Shown here piece after piece: positions 16,100 through 25,021 of a stretch of DNA of 64,000 bases. Every line of letters starts with the position of its first letter. The first letter of the stretch is position 1. Made by a program: the position numbers and the translations under genes. The notes beneath the pieces are model-generated. The model saw only the letters and a list, made by a program, of their open reading frames with translations. It did not search any database and was not told the origin of the DNA. The stretch comes from Anaerolentibacter hominis (GTDB lineage: Bacteria > Bacillota > Clostridia > Lachnospirales > Lachnospiraceae), in contig NZ_JAWDIX010000002.1 of NCBI RefSeq assembly GCF_032380675.1, forward strand, positions 186,001 to 250,000. The letters run 5' to 3'.

Positions 16100-17518
16100 A
16101 TGGCAAAGGCAAAAACAGTCTTTTTCTGCAAAGAGTGCGGATATGAATCTGCTAAATGGCTGGGGCAGTGCCCGGGATGCCGACAGTGGAACACCTTTGT
16201 GGAGGAACCGGGAGCATCAAAAGGAGGGAAGCCCCTGACTTCCGGCCGAAGAGAGAAAGCGAAGCCGGAGAAGCTTTCCGCCATACATATGGGAGAAGAG
16301 GAGCGTCTGCATACCGGGATCGGCGAGCTGGACCGGGTGCTGGGCGGCGGAGTGGTTCAGGGATCTCTGGTTCTTGTAGGCGGGGACCCGGGAATCGGCA
16401 AGTCCACGCTTCTTTTAATGATGTGCAAGAAGATGGTGGAGAAGGGGATACCGGTGCTCTATGTATCCGGCGAGGAATCCCTTCGCCAGATCAAGATGCG
16501 TGCCGAACGTCTGGGTGATTTTGGGGCGGAACTGCTCCTCTTATGTGAGACGGATCTGGATGTGATTGAGGGGGCGCTTGATAACATTAAACCCAGTGTC
16601 CTGATCATAGACTCGATTCAGACGATGATGAAGGAGGATGTGGCAAGCGCGCCGGGCAGCGTAAGCCAGGTGAGAGAGTGCACCGGTCAGCTGATGCGCA
16701 TTGCCAAGCAGAAGGGAATCTCCACCTTTATTGTGGGACATGTGACCAAGGAGGGTACGGTGGCCGGACCCAGGATGCTGGAACATATGGTGGATACGGT
16801 TCTTTATTTTGAGGGAGAAAACAGAGCTTCCTACCGGATACTCCGGGGTGTGAAGAACCGATTTGGCTCCACTAATGAAATTGGGGTCTTCGAGATGCGA
16901 AGCGACGGACTGGCGGAGATAACCAATCCTTCGGCATATATGCTCCAGGGCAGACCGGAGGGGGAGTCCGGCTCGGTGGTAGCCTGTTCCCTGGAGGGAA
17001 CAAGGCCTATTCTGGTAGAAGTACAGGCGCTGATCTGCCAGACCAACTTTAATATGCCCAGACGGACCGCCGCGGGTACAGACTATAACCGGGTGAATCT
17101 TCTGCTGGCTGTGCTGGAGAAGAGACTGGGGCTGCAGCTTTCTGCCTGTGACGCTTATGTGAATGTGGCGGGGGGAATGAGAATTAACGAACCGGCGCTG
17201 GATCTGTCCCTGATTATGGCGGTGCTGTCAAGCTATTATAATAAACCGCTGGAGAGCAGCACGATCAGTTTCGGTGAGGTAGGGCTCACCGGGGAGATCC
17301 GGGCGGTGAACATGGCGGCCCAGCGTGTGGCAGAGGCGGAGAAGATGGGATATGAGGTGTGTCTCCTGCCCGCTGGAAATGTAGCCGGTATATTGCAGGT
17401 CAGGAAACCGAAGATCAAGCTGCTGGGGCTGCATCATATCCGGGAGGCAGTGGACTTTATGCAGAGTCAGCGGATGCCAAGCCTGGAGGAGCTGTTTGAG
17501 CAGGATGGGAATAAATAG
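16100..17518 (+). CDS. radA: DNA repair protein RadA (Sms)
   Basis: 472 residues with the full RadA plan: N-terminal C4 zinc finger (CKECGYESAKWLGQCPGC, about 9-26), RecA-like ATPase core with Walker A GGDPGIGKST (about 94-103), the RadA-specific KNRFG motif (VKNRFGSTNEIGVFEM, about 252-267), and a C-terminal Lon-protease-like domain. RadA drives branch migration of recombination intermediates in the cytoplasm. It often lies next to clpC in Firmicutes, as here. A strong terminator follows. Confidence 0.96.
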   Translation: MAKAKTVFFCKECGYESAKWLGQCPGCRQWNTFVEEPGASKGGKPLTSGRREKAKPEKLSAIHMGEEERLHTGIGELDRVLGGGVVQGSLVLVGGDPGIGKSTLLLMMCKKMVEKGIPVLYVSGEESLRQIKMRAERLGDFGAELLLLCETDLDVIEGALDNIKPSVLIIDSIQTMMKEDVASAPGSVSQVRECTGQLMRIAKQKGISTFIVGHVTKEGTVAGPRMLEHMVDTVLYFEGENRASYRILRGVKNRFGSTNEIGVFEMRSDGLAEITNPSAYMLQGRPEGESGSVVACSLEGTRPILVEVQALICQTNFNMPRRTAAGTDYNRVNLLLAVLEKRLGLQLSACDAYVNVAGGMRINEPALDLSLIMAVLSSYYNKPLESSTISFGEVGLTGEIRAVNMAAQRVAEAEKMGYEVCLLPAGNVAGILQVRKPKIKLLGLHHIREAVDFMQSQRMPSLEELFEQDGNK

Positions 17519-17586
17519 ACTCTAAGAAGTGATGGTCCGGGCGGGAGCCTGGTAGGGAATATGGTAAATAGAATATTATTTGGTAA

Positions 17587-17631
17587 GCCGTCAGCGGATG
17601 AAGGAACAGACATCCGCTGACGGCCTTTTTA
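17587..17631 (+). terminator. Intrinsic terminator after radA
   Basis: Perfect 14-base stem GCCGTCAGCGGATG (17587-17600) / CATCCGCTGACGGC (17611-17624), followed by CTTTTT. It is placed between convergent radA and lysR and may act on both. Confidence 0.92.
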
Positions 17632-17642
17632 TCCAATCTTCA

Positions 17643-18521
17643 TCAGGAGGTCAGACCGTCTTTTAATAATTGGACAAACTGCTTTAAAACCGGATTTCCC
17701 TTCGTAGTTTTATAGTAGACTCCAAAGGAAACTGGCTCTGCTCCAGATAATGGAATGTAACATAATCCCTCTTCTCTGGCATTTACGATATCGGGCAGCA
17801 GGGTGAAGCCAAGTCCTGCTTTCAGTAGAGTAACGGTGCCTTCATATCCGTCTGCCAGTAAAATTTCGTGGGGCAGACGTTTTAAGGAAAGCCGGCTCTG
17901 AATCTGAAATATGATTTCAGGCCCTTTGTGAGGCTCGCATAATATGGCACTGCCCGTCAGTTCATCTTCCATCAGGGATTTTCTGGAGGAAAGGGGATGA
18001 GAAGGGGCACATACGCAGGAGACCGGACAATTGATCAGTTCATGATAGTAGGCGGAGGCCCTCCTGGAGGCTCCGCTCTGATAGCCAAACATGATATGGA
18101 TCGTTTCATTTTCTAGCAAATTGCCCAGGGACTGAAATGGAATCAGACGGATGGCGGGGTGCAGCAGGGGGAAATTCTCTGCCAGCTTCATTAAAAAGGG
18201 CGGCAGAAGGTTCAGTTCAAACTGATTGTGGCAGCCAATGGCCAGTAGGAGCGGTTCATGGTCGCTATGGTCCTGGAGACGGGCTCTGGCGCCAGCGGCG
18301 ATTTTCATTATCTCCGAGGCATCGTTTATAAAGTGCATCCCTGCCCGGGTGAGCTCTACATTTTTGCTGGTCCTATTGAATAGACGTGTCCCTAATTCAT
18401 CCTCCAGAGAATTGATCTGGTGGCTGACCGCGGGCTGGGTGATCTGTACCTCCTCGGCCGCCCTGGAAAAATTCAGGTGCCGTGCAACTGCCAAAAAACA
18501 TTCTAACTGTATCGTATTCAT
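17643..18521 (-). CDS. LysR-family transcriptional regulator
   Basis: 292 residues, the standard size. The N-terminal winged helix-turn-helix is clear (QLECFLAVARHLNFSRAAEE then ITQPAVSHQINSLEDELGTRLFNR, about residues 5-52), followed by a type-2 periplasmic-binding-like effector domain (about 90-290). It is divergent from the second ABC exporter pair with a 202-base shared intergenic region, the usual layout for a LysR activator and its target. Effector unknown. Confidence 0.93.
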   Translation of the reverse strand: MNTIQLECFLAVARHLNFSRAAEEVQITQPAVSHQINSLEDELGTRLFNRTSKNVELTRAGMHFINDASEIMKIAAGARARLQDHSDHEPLLLAIGCHNQFELNLLPPFLMKLAENFPLLHPAIRLIPFQSLGNLLENETIHIMFGYQSGASRRASAYYHELINCPVSCVCAPSHPLSSRKSLMEDELTGSAILCEPHKGPEIIFQIQSRLSLKRLPHEILLADGYEGTVTLLKAGLGFTLLPDIVNAREEGLCYIPLSGAEPVSFGVYYKTTKGNPVLKQFVQLLKDGLTS

Positions 18522-18588
18522 AATAAACCGCCTTCCAAAAAGAATATTAAATAGATAACAATAAAACTTATTTATAGATTATAGAATG

Positions 18589-18624
18589 TTTTGATTTCAC
18601 ATTCAAGTCAAAAAGCGGTATAAA
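18589..18624 (+). promoter_or_regulatory. Promoter of the second exporter with inverted repeat
   Basis: TTTTGA (18589-18594) and TCAAAA (18608-18613) form an inverted repeat with a 13-base gap, a shape compatible with LysR binding (T-N11-A core). It overlaps a possible promoter, TTCACA (18596-18601), 17-base spacer, TATAAA (18619-18624). The remaining 100 bases to the GTG start hold a 25-codon open stretch without a start codon (18632-18709). Confidence 0.45.
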
Positions 18625-18723
18625 TTAGTAGGAAGATTTTATAGAGAAAGAATTAAAAGAGTTTGTTCGGCTGCAGGAGAAGATGTTAGCTAAACTGCAG
18701 AGGAAATAATAGGAGGTAATTAC

Positions 18724-20481
18724 GTGAACAATATTAAAACGATTTTAGCCCGGCTGGGTCGATATAAGAAAGCTTCCATCTTTACACCGCTGTTTGCAAC
18801 ACTGGAAGTCATTATGGAGGTTTTGCTTCCCTTTATAGCGGCCAGAATTATAGATGAGGGACTGGAAACCGGTAATATGCAAAGGGTCTACCAGTACGGG
18901 CTGCTGATGATACTATTGGCCTTTCTGAGCTTGATGTTCGGAACTATGGCCGGGAAATACGCGGCAAGCGCTTCCTCAGGTCTTGCCTGTAACCTGAGGG
19001 AGAGTATCTATGATAAGATACAGACTTTTTCTTTTTCTAATATTGATAAATACAGCACAGCCGGCCTGGTAACCAGGATGACAACAGATGTGACCAATAT
19101 CCAGAATGCGTACCAGATGATATTGCGCATTGCTGTCCGTTCCCCGATGATGCTCATATGCAGCATGGCGATGTGTTTCCTGATCAACAGGAAGCTGAGC
19201 CTGATATTCCTGGGTGCAATCTGCTTTCTGGCGCTTGTGTTGGGAGGTATTATGAAAAAGACAATGAAGACTTTTGATCTGGCATTTCATAAATACGATG
19301 ATTTAAATGCGGGAGTGCAGGAAAACGTATCCGCGATACGTGTGGTTAAATCCTATGTCAGAGAAGATTATGAAAAACAGAAATTTTCCGGTGCGGCAGG
19401 CCGTCTCTATCAGTTGTTTACAAAGGCGGAAGGTCTCTTGGCGTTTAATAATCCTGCTATGATGCTGGTTGTTTATGGATGCATTATTGCAGTTTCCTAT
19501 ATGGGGGCAAGATACATTGTGGGAGGAATGATGAGCACGGGAGATATCACATCCCTGCTCAGTTACATTATGTCTATCATGATGTCCTTAATGATGCTGT
19601 CCATGGTTTTTGTCATGATTACTATGAGTTCAGCCAGTATACGGCGTATTGCCCAGGTGTTAAATGAGGTGCCGGATATGCGTTCTCCTGAAGAACCGAA
19701 AACCGTGCTGGCGGATAGCAGTATTGACTTTAACAATGTAAGCTTTACTTATCATAAGGGCAGCAAGCCGGCATTAAAAGACATTACACTGCATATCCGC
19801 TCCGGGGAAACAATCGGTATCATCGGCGGGACCGGCAGCGGGAAGACCAGTCTTGTGAATCTGATCAGCCGTCTCTACGATGTGCAGCAGGGGACGGTCT
19901 GTGCAGGAGGGCTTGATGTAAGAGACTATGATCTTAATGCCCTGCGGCATCAGATTGCGGTAGTCCTGCAGAAAAATGTTCTTTTTTCCGGCACAATACT
20001 TGAGAACCTGAGGTGGGGAAGCGAGGAGGCCTCTGAACAAGATTGTAGAAAGGCCTGCCAGGCTGCCTGTGCAGATGAATTTATAGAACAGCTGCCTGAG
20101 AAATACGAAACCTATATTGAGCGGGGCGGAACGAATGTATCCGGCGGGCAGAAGCAGCGGCTGTGTATTGCCAGGGCGCTGTTAAAGCAGCCGAAAATAT
20201 TGATCCTGGATGATTCCACCAGTGCGGTGGATACGGCGACCGATGCGAAGATACGACAGGCCCTCCGGGAACAGCCGGGGACGACAAAACTGATTATTGC
20301 CCAGAGAATTTCCAGTGTCCAGGAGGCGGACCGGATTCTGGTGTTGGATGACGGCCGTGTCAATGGTTTTGACAATCACGAGAACCTCCTGAGAACCAAT
20401 GACATATACCGGGAAATTTATGAGTCTCAGAGCAAAGGCGGCGGGGACTTTGACCAGCCTGCGGGAAAGGAGAGTGCATAA
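18724..20481 (+). CDS. ABC exporter half-transporter, degenerate-site subunit (second pair)
   Basis: 585 residues, the standard half-exporter size, lacking the long extracellular insertion of the first pair. Six membrane helices (first about 17-42) are followed by Walker A GGTGSGKTS (about 371-379), canonical signature VSGGQ (about 471) and Walker B ILILDDSTSAVD, with Asp replacing the catalytic Glu. It therefore should carry the non-hydrolysing Walker B of a heterodimer with the next gene. GTG start with AGGAGG 8 bases upstream. The stop is 1 base from the partner's ATG. Probably regulated by the divergent LysR gene. Confidence 0.93.
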   Translation: MNNIKTILARLGRYKKASIFTPLFATLEVIMEVLLPFIAARIIDEGLETGNMQRVYQYGLLMILLAFLSLMFGTMAGKYAASASSGLACNLRESIYDKIQTFSFSNIDKYSTAGLVTRMTTDVTNIQNAYQMILRIAVRSPMMLICSMAMCFLINRKLSLIFLGAICFLALVLGGIMKKTMKTFDLAFHKYDDLNAGVQENVSAIRVVKSYVREDYEKQKFSGAAGRLYQLFTKAEGLLAFNNPAMMLVVYGCIIAVSYMGARYIVGGMMSTGDITSLLSYIMSIMMSLMMLSMVFVMITMSSASIRRIAQVLNEVPDMRSPEEPKTVLADSSIDFNNVSFTYHKGSKPALKDITLHIRSGETIGIIGGTGSGKTSLVNLISRLYDVQQGTVCAGGLDVRDYDLNALRHQIAVVLQKNVLFSGTILENLRWGSEEASEQDCRKACQAACADEFIEQLPEKYETYIERGGTNVSGGQKQRLCIARALLKQPKILILDDSTSAVDTATDAKIRQALREQPGTTKLIIAQRISSVQEADRILVLDDGRVNGFDNHENLLRTNDIYREIYESQSKGGGDFDQPAGKESA

Positions 20482-20482
20482 G

Positions 20483-22372
20483 ATGGAGAAAGAGAAAATA
20501 AATATCCGTGAAAAGGGCAATGTGATTTTCCGTCTGCTGGGCTATATGCTACGGTATTATAAGACACCATTTCTTATTGTAATAGCATGTATTCTGATCT
20601 CAGCTGTCGTTACACTTCGGGGCACTTTGTTCATACAATCTCTGGTGGATGATTATATCACGCCTATGCTTTCAGCGGATACGCCGGATTTTGCTGCACT
20701 GGGGGCTGCTCTCTTAAAACTGGCATGTCTTTATCTGATAGGAATAGCCGCGGCATTTGGCTATAACCGGATTATGGTTAATGTGAGCCAGGGAACAATG
20801 AAACATCTGCGTATAGATCTGTTTGACCGGATGGAAACCCTTCCGATAAAATACTTTGATACTCACGCACATGGTGACATTATGTCGGTGTACACCAATG
20901 ATGTGGACACATTAAGGCAGTTTATGGGCCAGAGTGTGCCTCAGATTATTAATAGCGCCGTCACTCTGGTTACAGCCATTGTATCAATGCTGATTCTGAG
21001 TCCGGTCCTGGCAGCCGTCACTCTTGTCATGGGAGTGTTCATGCTGCTGGTGACCAGAAAACTGACGCGTCTGTCTGGCACTTATTTTGGAAGGCAGCAG
21101 CAGGATCTAGGAAATGTGGACGGATTTATCGAGGAAATGCTGGACGGCCAGAAGGTCGTCAAGGTATTCTGCCGGGAGGAACAGGCTAAACAGGGGTTCA
21201 GAGAATTAAATAACAGACTCCGGGACAGCGCTGACAAGGCAAATCGCTATACCAACCTGCTGATGCCGATCAATGCCAACATCGGCAATATCAGTTATGT
21301 TCTGTGTGCCGTGATCGGGTCTGTCTTAGCCTTAAACGGCCAGTCGGGAATAACCGTTGGAACCATTATTGCCTTTCTGAGTCTGAATAAGAATTTCACT
21401 CAGCCTATTGCACAGTTAAGCCAGCAGATGAACTCGATTGTGATGGCCCTGGCGGGTGCCGGGAGAGTCTTTCAGCTTATGGACCAGGAACCGGAGGAGG
21501 ACAGCGGCTATGTAGAATTCGTAAATGCCGAGGTCCTTCCGGATGATACGCTCAAAGAGACCAAAGAACGTACCGGAATCTGGGCCTGGAAGCATCCTCA
21601 TCAGGCGGATAACTCCGTCACCTACACCAGAGTAGAAGGCGGCGTGGTATTTAATGACGTGGATTTTGGCTACGACGATGAGAAAATGGTGCTGCACAAC
21701 ATAAAATTGTATGCAAAGCCCGGGCAGAAAATTGCGTTTGTAGGCTCCACCGGAGCTGGAAAAACAACAATTACCAACCTGATTAACCGGTTCTACGACA
21801 TACAGGATGGAAAAATAAGATATGATGAGATTAATATAACAAAAATTAAGAAGCCGGATCTTCGGAGAACACTGGGAATGGTACTGCAGGATACCCATCT
21901 GTTCACAGGAACCGTGCTTGATAATATCAGGTATGGAAAGCTGGATGCTACGGATGAAGAGTGTATCGCGGCGGCCAGACTGGCCAGAGCGGACAGCTTT
22001 ATCGAACGTCTTCCGGAGGGGTATCAGACCGTGCTCACCGGTGACGGCGGGAATCTGAGTCAGGGACAGAGGCAGCTGCTGGCGATAGCCAGAGCCGCGG
22101 TGGCGGACCCGCCGGTTCTTATTCTGGATGAAGCTACGTCTTCCATTGATACCCGGACCGAATCTTTGGTGCAGGCGGGAATGGACGCGCTGATGAAAGG
22201 CCGCACCACATTTGTGATTGCCCACCGGCTCTCAACCGTTCGGAACGCGGACTGCATCATGGTGCTGGAGCAGGGGCGGATTATCGAGAGAGGAACCCAT
22301 GAGGAACTGATCGAACAGAAAGGGAAATATTATCAGCTCTACACCGGGAATTTTGCAGAAAAGACGGCCTGA
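20483..22372 (+). CDS. ABC exporter half-transporter, catalytic partner (second pair)
   Basis: 629 residues from ATG 20483, chosen because AAAGGAGA lies 9 bases upstream and the upstream gene ends at 20481; an earlier in-frame start would overlap that gene by 80 bases. Six membrane helices, then Walker A GSTGAGKTT (about 422-430), altered signature LSQGQ (about 523) and intact Walker B LILDEATSSID. Between the membrane and ATP-binding domains is a longer linker (about 335-395). With the previous gene it forms a second heterodimeric exporter. Substrate not deducible. Confidence 0.93.
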   Translation: MEKEKINIREKGNVIFRLLGYMLRYYKTPFLIVIACILISAVVTLRGTLFIQSLVDDYITPMLSADTPDFAALGAALLKLACLYLIGIAAAFGYNRIMVNVSQGTMKHLRIDLFDRMETLPIKYFDTHAHGDIMSVYTNDVDTLRQFMGQSVPQIINSAVTLVTAIVSMLILSPVLAAVTLVMGVFMLLVTRKLTRLSGTYFGRQQQDLGNVDGFIEEMLDGQKVVKVFCREEQAKQGFRELNNRLRDSADKANRYTNLLMPINANIGNISYVLCAVIGSVLALNGQSGITVGTIIAFLSLNKNFTQPIAQLSQQMNSIVMALAGAGRVFQLMDQEPEEDSGYVEFVNAEVLPDDTLKETKERTGIWAWKHPHQADNSVTYTRVEGGVVFNDVDFGYDDEKMVLHNIKLYAKPGQKIAFVGSTGAGKTTITNLINRFYDIQDGKIRYDEINITKIKKPDLRRTLGMVLQDTHLFTGTVLDNIRYGKLDATDEECIAAARLARADSFIERLPEGYQTVLTGDGGNLSQGQRQLLAIARAAVADPPVLILDEATSSIDTRTESLVQAGMDALMKGRTTFVIAHRLSTVRNADCIMVLEQGRIIERGTHEELIEQKGKYYQLYTGNFAEKTA

Positions 22373-22392
22373 GTGTGAGGATGGAGTTAAAA

Positions 22393-22423
22393 AACCAGGA
22401 AAGTAATATACTTCCTGGTTTTT
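22393..22423 (+). terminator. Terminator between convergent genes
   Basis: AACCAGGAA (22393-22401) pairs with TTCCTGGTT (22412-22420), flanked by an A-run on the left and a T-run on the right, so it can stop transcription from both the exporter operon and the opposing ATPase gene. Confidence 0.88.
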
Positions 22424-22426
22424 CTA

Positions 22427-24136
22427 TTATCTTATATGTTCAATTAGCAGGCTGCGGTAACGGTTCAGGCAGGCGAAGAGTTCCTGTTTTCTGACCATAA
22501 CAGGCTGACCTGCCGGATAACCTGACGGCATAACGGCGGTCAGGCCCTCCCGCTCCAGCTTCTGATAAAGACGGTCGATTTGAGTAGACAATCGCTCTGC
22601 GCTGCCCGTATTTTTCAGCAGCCAGGCGGTCATATAGCCGAGCGCTGCAATCTGGGCGGGATCTATCAGCTGCTCCAGATAACGGAGATCAATGGTTTCA
22701 CGGTCGATGACCAGAGAATCCCTTCCCTGCGCCTTGATCTTAAAACCCTCCCTGCCGGATTTGGATCTGAGCCCGGCGATCTCCCGGTCTATATTAATAG
22801 ACTTATGGGGCTGAGGAACAGACGGGGCAATAAGTCCGCAGTCTGCACAGATTTGCTTCGCCTGCGCTGTTACATCTTTTACCAAATAACGGTCCAGTTG
22901 GAGAACCGTGTCAGCGGCGGCCAGATAGTCTCCGGAACTGCCTACAACAACTACAGTTGAGATTCCAAGATTCTCATAAATACCGCGGATTCTGCGGATA
23001 AAAGGTGTGATCGGCTCTTCTTCATCGGAAACTAACTTCGCAATAATGCTGTCCCGGATCATAAAATTGGTGGCGGAAGTGTCCTCATCGATCAGGAATA
23101 CACCGGCGCCTGCTTCTATGGCCTCCACTGTGTTCGCTGCCTGGGATGTACTGCCGCTGGCGTTTTCTGTCACGAAATCACTGGTGTTCTGACCGCCCGG
23201 AAGATGATTGATAAAAGCGGAGATATCGCAGTGACTGATCCGGCGGCCGTCCTCTGCCCGGAGTTTAACCGCGGTTTCGTCCGTAACCACATACTCTCGG
23301 CCGTCGCCCGGAATATGGTTATAGACGCCTGCTTCCAATGCGCGCAGCAGCGTGGATTTGCCGTGATAGCCGCCTCCGGTGATAACGGTGATCCCCCTGG
23401 GCAGAGCCATGCCGGAGAGGGTTGTCCCGTCAGGAAGAGTGAACTGTATTCTCATATGCTCCGGTGATGTAAAGGGAATGGCATCCCTCATGGGACGGTC
23501 GGAAATGCCGCTCTCCCTTGGGAGGACAGATCCATCTGCCACAAAAGCCGCCAGATTATGTGTTTTTAACTGTTCCCGAAGATAGGTCTGGTTCACGGAC
23601 AGGGAGACGGCGCGGTTTATTTCTCTTTGATTCAGGTTTTTGTAAATAAGGGAAGAGGAAACCAGAGCCGGCAGAGCGCGAAAGAGAATGGTCTCCATCT
23701 CGGAGGCCAGAATGCTGCGGCCTCTCGCGGGAAATCCTATTTCCAGACGCACTTCCAGGCCGGATTTTCCAAATACCACGGCAGCTCTTTCCAATACCTT
23801 CTGACCTGCCGGACAGGTGAAAATCAGACCGCTTTTGCCTGAACCAGAAGCACTCTTGCCGGAGCGGGATAAGAAGCGGTGAATCTGCCGGAGAATATAA
23901 TCCTCCAGCGCCAGCTTCTTGCATTTTCGATCATACAGGGTTGAAGAAAAACCATGAATCTGCGCCGGTACGGTGATCCGTACTCTGGAGGGGGAGGCGA
24001 AGGGGTCGCCCTGCACATGATCAATATGAAGAGTATAATCTTTAAAGGTATAACTTCCTGCCAATGACTTATAATAACCATAGCTTTTCCGGTCGATTCC
24101 GGCCAGCGTCTGTCTTAACTGATGTTCGGTATTCAA
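22427..24136 (-). CDS. ABC-class predicted ATPase (COG3044, PF09818 type)
   Basis: 569 residues, soluble. It matches the ABC-ATPase family that is not a transporter: N-terminal beta-rich domain, then a P-loop GGGYHGKST (about 255-263, the family's unusual Walker A), a signature-like SGSTSQAAN, a Walker B GVFLIDEDTSATNFMIRD, and VVVGSSGDYLAAADTVL. The cellular role is unknown; a nucleic-acid or RNA-linked job has been suggested from its architecture. The start is TTG 24136 with AAAGGAGA upstream. It lies 31 bases behind the hairpin of the tRNA-Trp gene, with no visible promoter between. Confidence 0.88.
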   Translation of the reverse strand: MNTEHQLRQTLAGIDRKSYGYYKSLAGSYTFKDYTLHIDHVQGDPFASPSRVRITVPAQIHGFSSTLYDRKCKKLALEDYILRQIHRFLSRSGKSASGSGKSGLIFTCPAGQKVLERAAVVFGKSGLEVRLEIGFPARGRSILASEMETILFRALPALVSSSLIYKNLNQREINRAVSLSVNQTYLREQLKTHNLAAFVADGSVLPRESGISDRPMRDAIPFTSPEHMRIQFTLPDGTTLSGMALPRGITVITGGGYHGKSTLLRALEAGVYNHIPGDGREYVVTDETAVKLRAEDGRRISHCDISAFINHLPGGQNTSDFVTENASGSTSQAANTVEAIEAGAGVFLIDEDTSATNFMIRDSIIAKLVSDEEEPITPFIRRIRGIYENLGISTVVVVGSSGDYLAAADTVLQLDRYLVKDVTAQAKQICADCGLIAPSVPQPHKSINIDREIAGLRSKSGREGFKIKAQGRDSLVIDRETIDLRYLEQLIDPAQIAALGYMTAWLLKNTGSAERLSTQIDRLYQKLEREGLTAVMPSGYPAGQPVMVRKQELFACLNRYRSLLIEHIR

Positions 24137-24167
24137 GAGGATTCTCCTTTCTATGACGTTTAAAATG

Positions 24168-24193
24168 AAAAAAGCTCCCTGTAAACAGGGAAC
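24168..24193 (-). terminator. Hairpin with T-run between tRNA-Trp and the ATPase gene
   Basis: On the minus strand GTTCCCTG / CAGGGAGC pair around TTTA and are followed by six T (24173-24168). It would end the tRNA-Trp transcript, or act as an attenuator for the ATPase gene starting 31 bases later. Confidence 0.85.
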
Positions 24194-24205
24194 CTTCTAA
24201 AACTA

Positions 24206-24276
24206 CAGGGGCAGTAGGAATCGAACCCACATCAAGGGTTTTGGAGACCCGCATTCTACCTTTGAACTATGCCCCT
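24206..24276 (-). tRNA. tRNA-Trp (anticodon CCA)
   Basis: A 71-base cloverleaf: acceptor AGGGGCA/TGCCCCT, D-arm GTTC/GAAT, anticodon loop CTCCAAA giving CCA, T-arm GTGGG/CCTAC with TTCGATT loop, discriminator G. The anticodon stem has a mismatch at its first pair (C-T). The 3' CCA is not encoded. Confidence 0.95.
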
Positions 24277-24294
24277 ACGTATTACTGCCATATT

Positions 24295-24323
24295 AGTTTA
24301 CAATGGAAAAATGGAAATGTCAA
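24295..24323 (-). promoter_or_regulatory. Promoter of tRNA-Trp
   Basis: On the minus strand TTGACA (24323-24318), 17-base spacer, TAAACT (24300-24295), with the mature tRNA beginning 19 bases downstream of the -10. Confidence 0.8.
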
Positions 24324-24426
24324 CTAAAAATTGGATGGTCAATGAAGAAGGACAAAAGGGATAGCTTTTTTTATTCTTCTGAAGTATGATGAAATTAGAT
24401 AGAATCGGACATAAGGAGGGAACGCC

Positions 24427-24888
24427 ATGACCAGCAGTATTATGTTTACAAGTGCCGGTTTTTCCGGCAGAAATACTCTTTTGCGTATTGTTTCAATCTT
24501 GCTTATTGTCCTGGGCAGTCTAAAGATGCTGGGATGCATTTTGGGGGCTGTTCTTCTGATACGGACGGTAGCGTCACCCAGCGAGGGCAGTCTGCTTCTG
24601 GGAAGTGCCGGGCTTATCCTGGCTTTTGCCGGGCTGCCGTTTGCCATTCTGGAATTTCGCGCGGGAATATATGGCATTCGGAATTATCGAAGTCCGGCTA
24701 AACTCTGTCACTGTGTTTCCATGGGAATTCTCCTGCTCACGCTTTATTCGCTGACAGCCGTGGTTATCCTTGTCCTAAGCATTGTCAGCACCGGGATTTC
24801 CGTATTGGCTGCCCTGCTGTTTTATCTGATTTTCTTTGCGCCGGGACTGGTGCTGTCAATATTGTATACGGCGGGAAGCAAAAGCTAG
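24427..24888 (+). CDS. Polytopic membrane protein of unknown function
   Basis: 153 residues, mostly hydrophobic: about four helices (roughly 20-45, 55-78, 95-120, 125-150) with short polar links (RTVASPSEGS, RNYRSPAK). No recognised domain. The ATG has an AAGGAGGGAACGCC ribosome site. It stands alone between the tRNA-Trp promoter and a terminator, transcribed away from the tRNA. Nothing in the sequence points to a substrate. Confidence 0.75.
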   Translation: MTSSIMFTSAGFSGRNTLLRIVSILLIVLGSLKMLGCILGAVLLIRTVASPSEGSLLLGSAGLILAFAGLPFAILEFRAGIYGIRNYRSPAKLCHCVSMGILLLTLYSLTAVVILVLSIVSTGISVLAALLFYLIFFAPGLVLSILYTAGSKS

Positions 24889-24955
24889 CATGCTATTGAA
24901 AACAGCAGAGAAATCATCTGTATTGTTGGAAACCGAGGGATACGAATGAGCGGAA

Positions 24956-25012
24956 AGAGTATGAAAGCATTTGCAGGGGAAATTTTGCAGATGCTTTTAT
25001 ACTCTCTTTTTT
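24956..25012 (+). terminator. Long-stem terminator between convergent genes
   Basis: A 20-base stem (24956-24975 with 24986-25005; two G-U type pairs) beginning AGAGTAT, followed by CTTTTTT. It serves the membrane protein gene and sits 10 bases past the stop of the opposing amidohydrolase gene. Confidence 0.88.
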
Positions 25013-25021
25013 AGCTTTACA

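Noticed and set aside
21416..22225. 269-codon frame on the minus strand
   Set aside because: Antisense to the ATP-binding domain of the second exporter.
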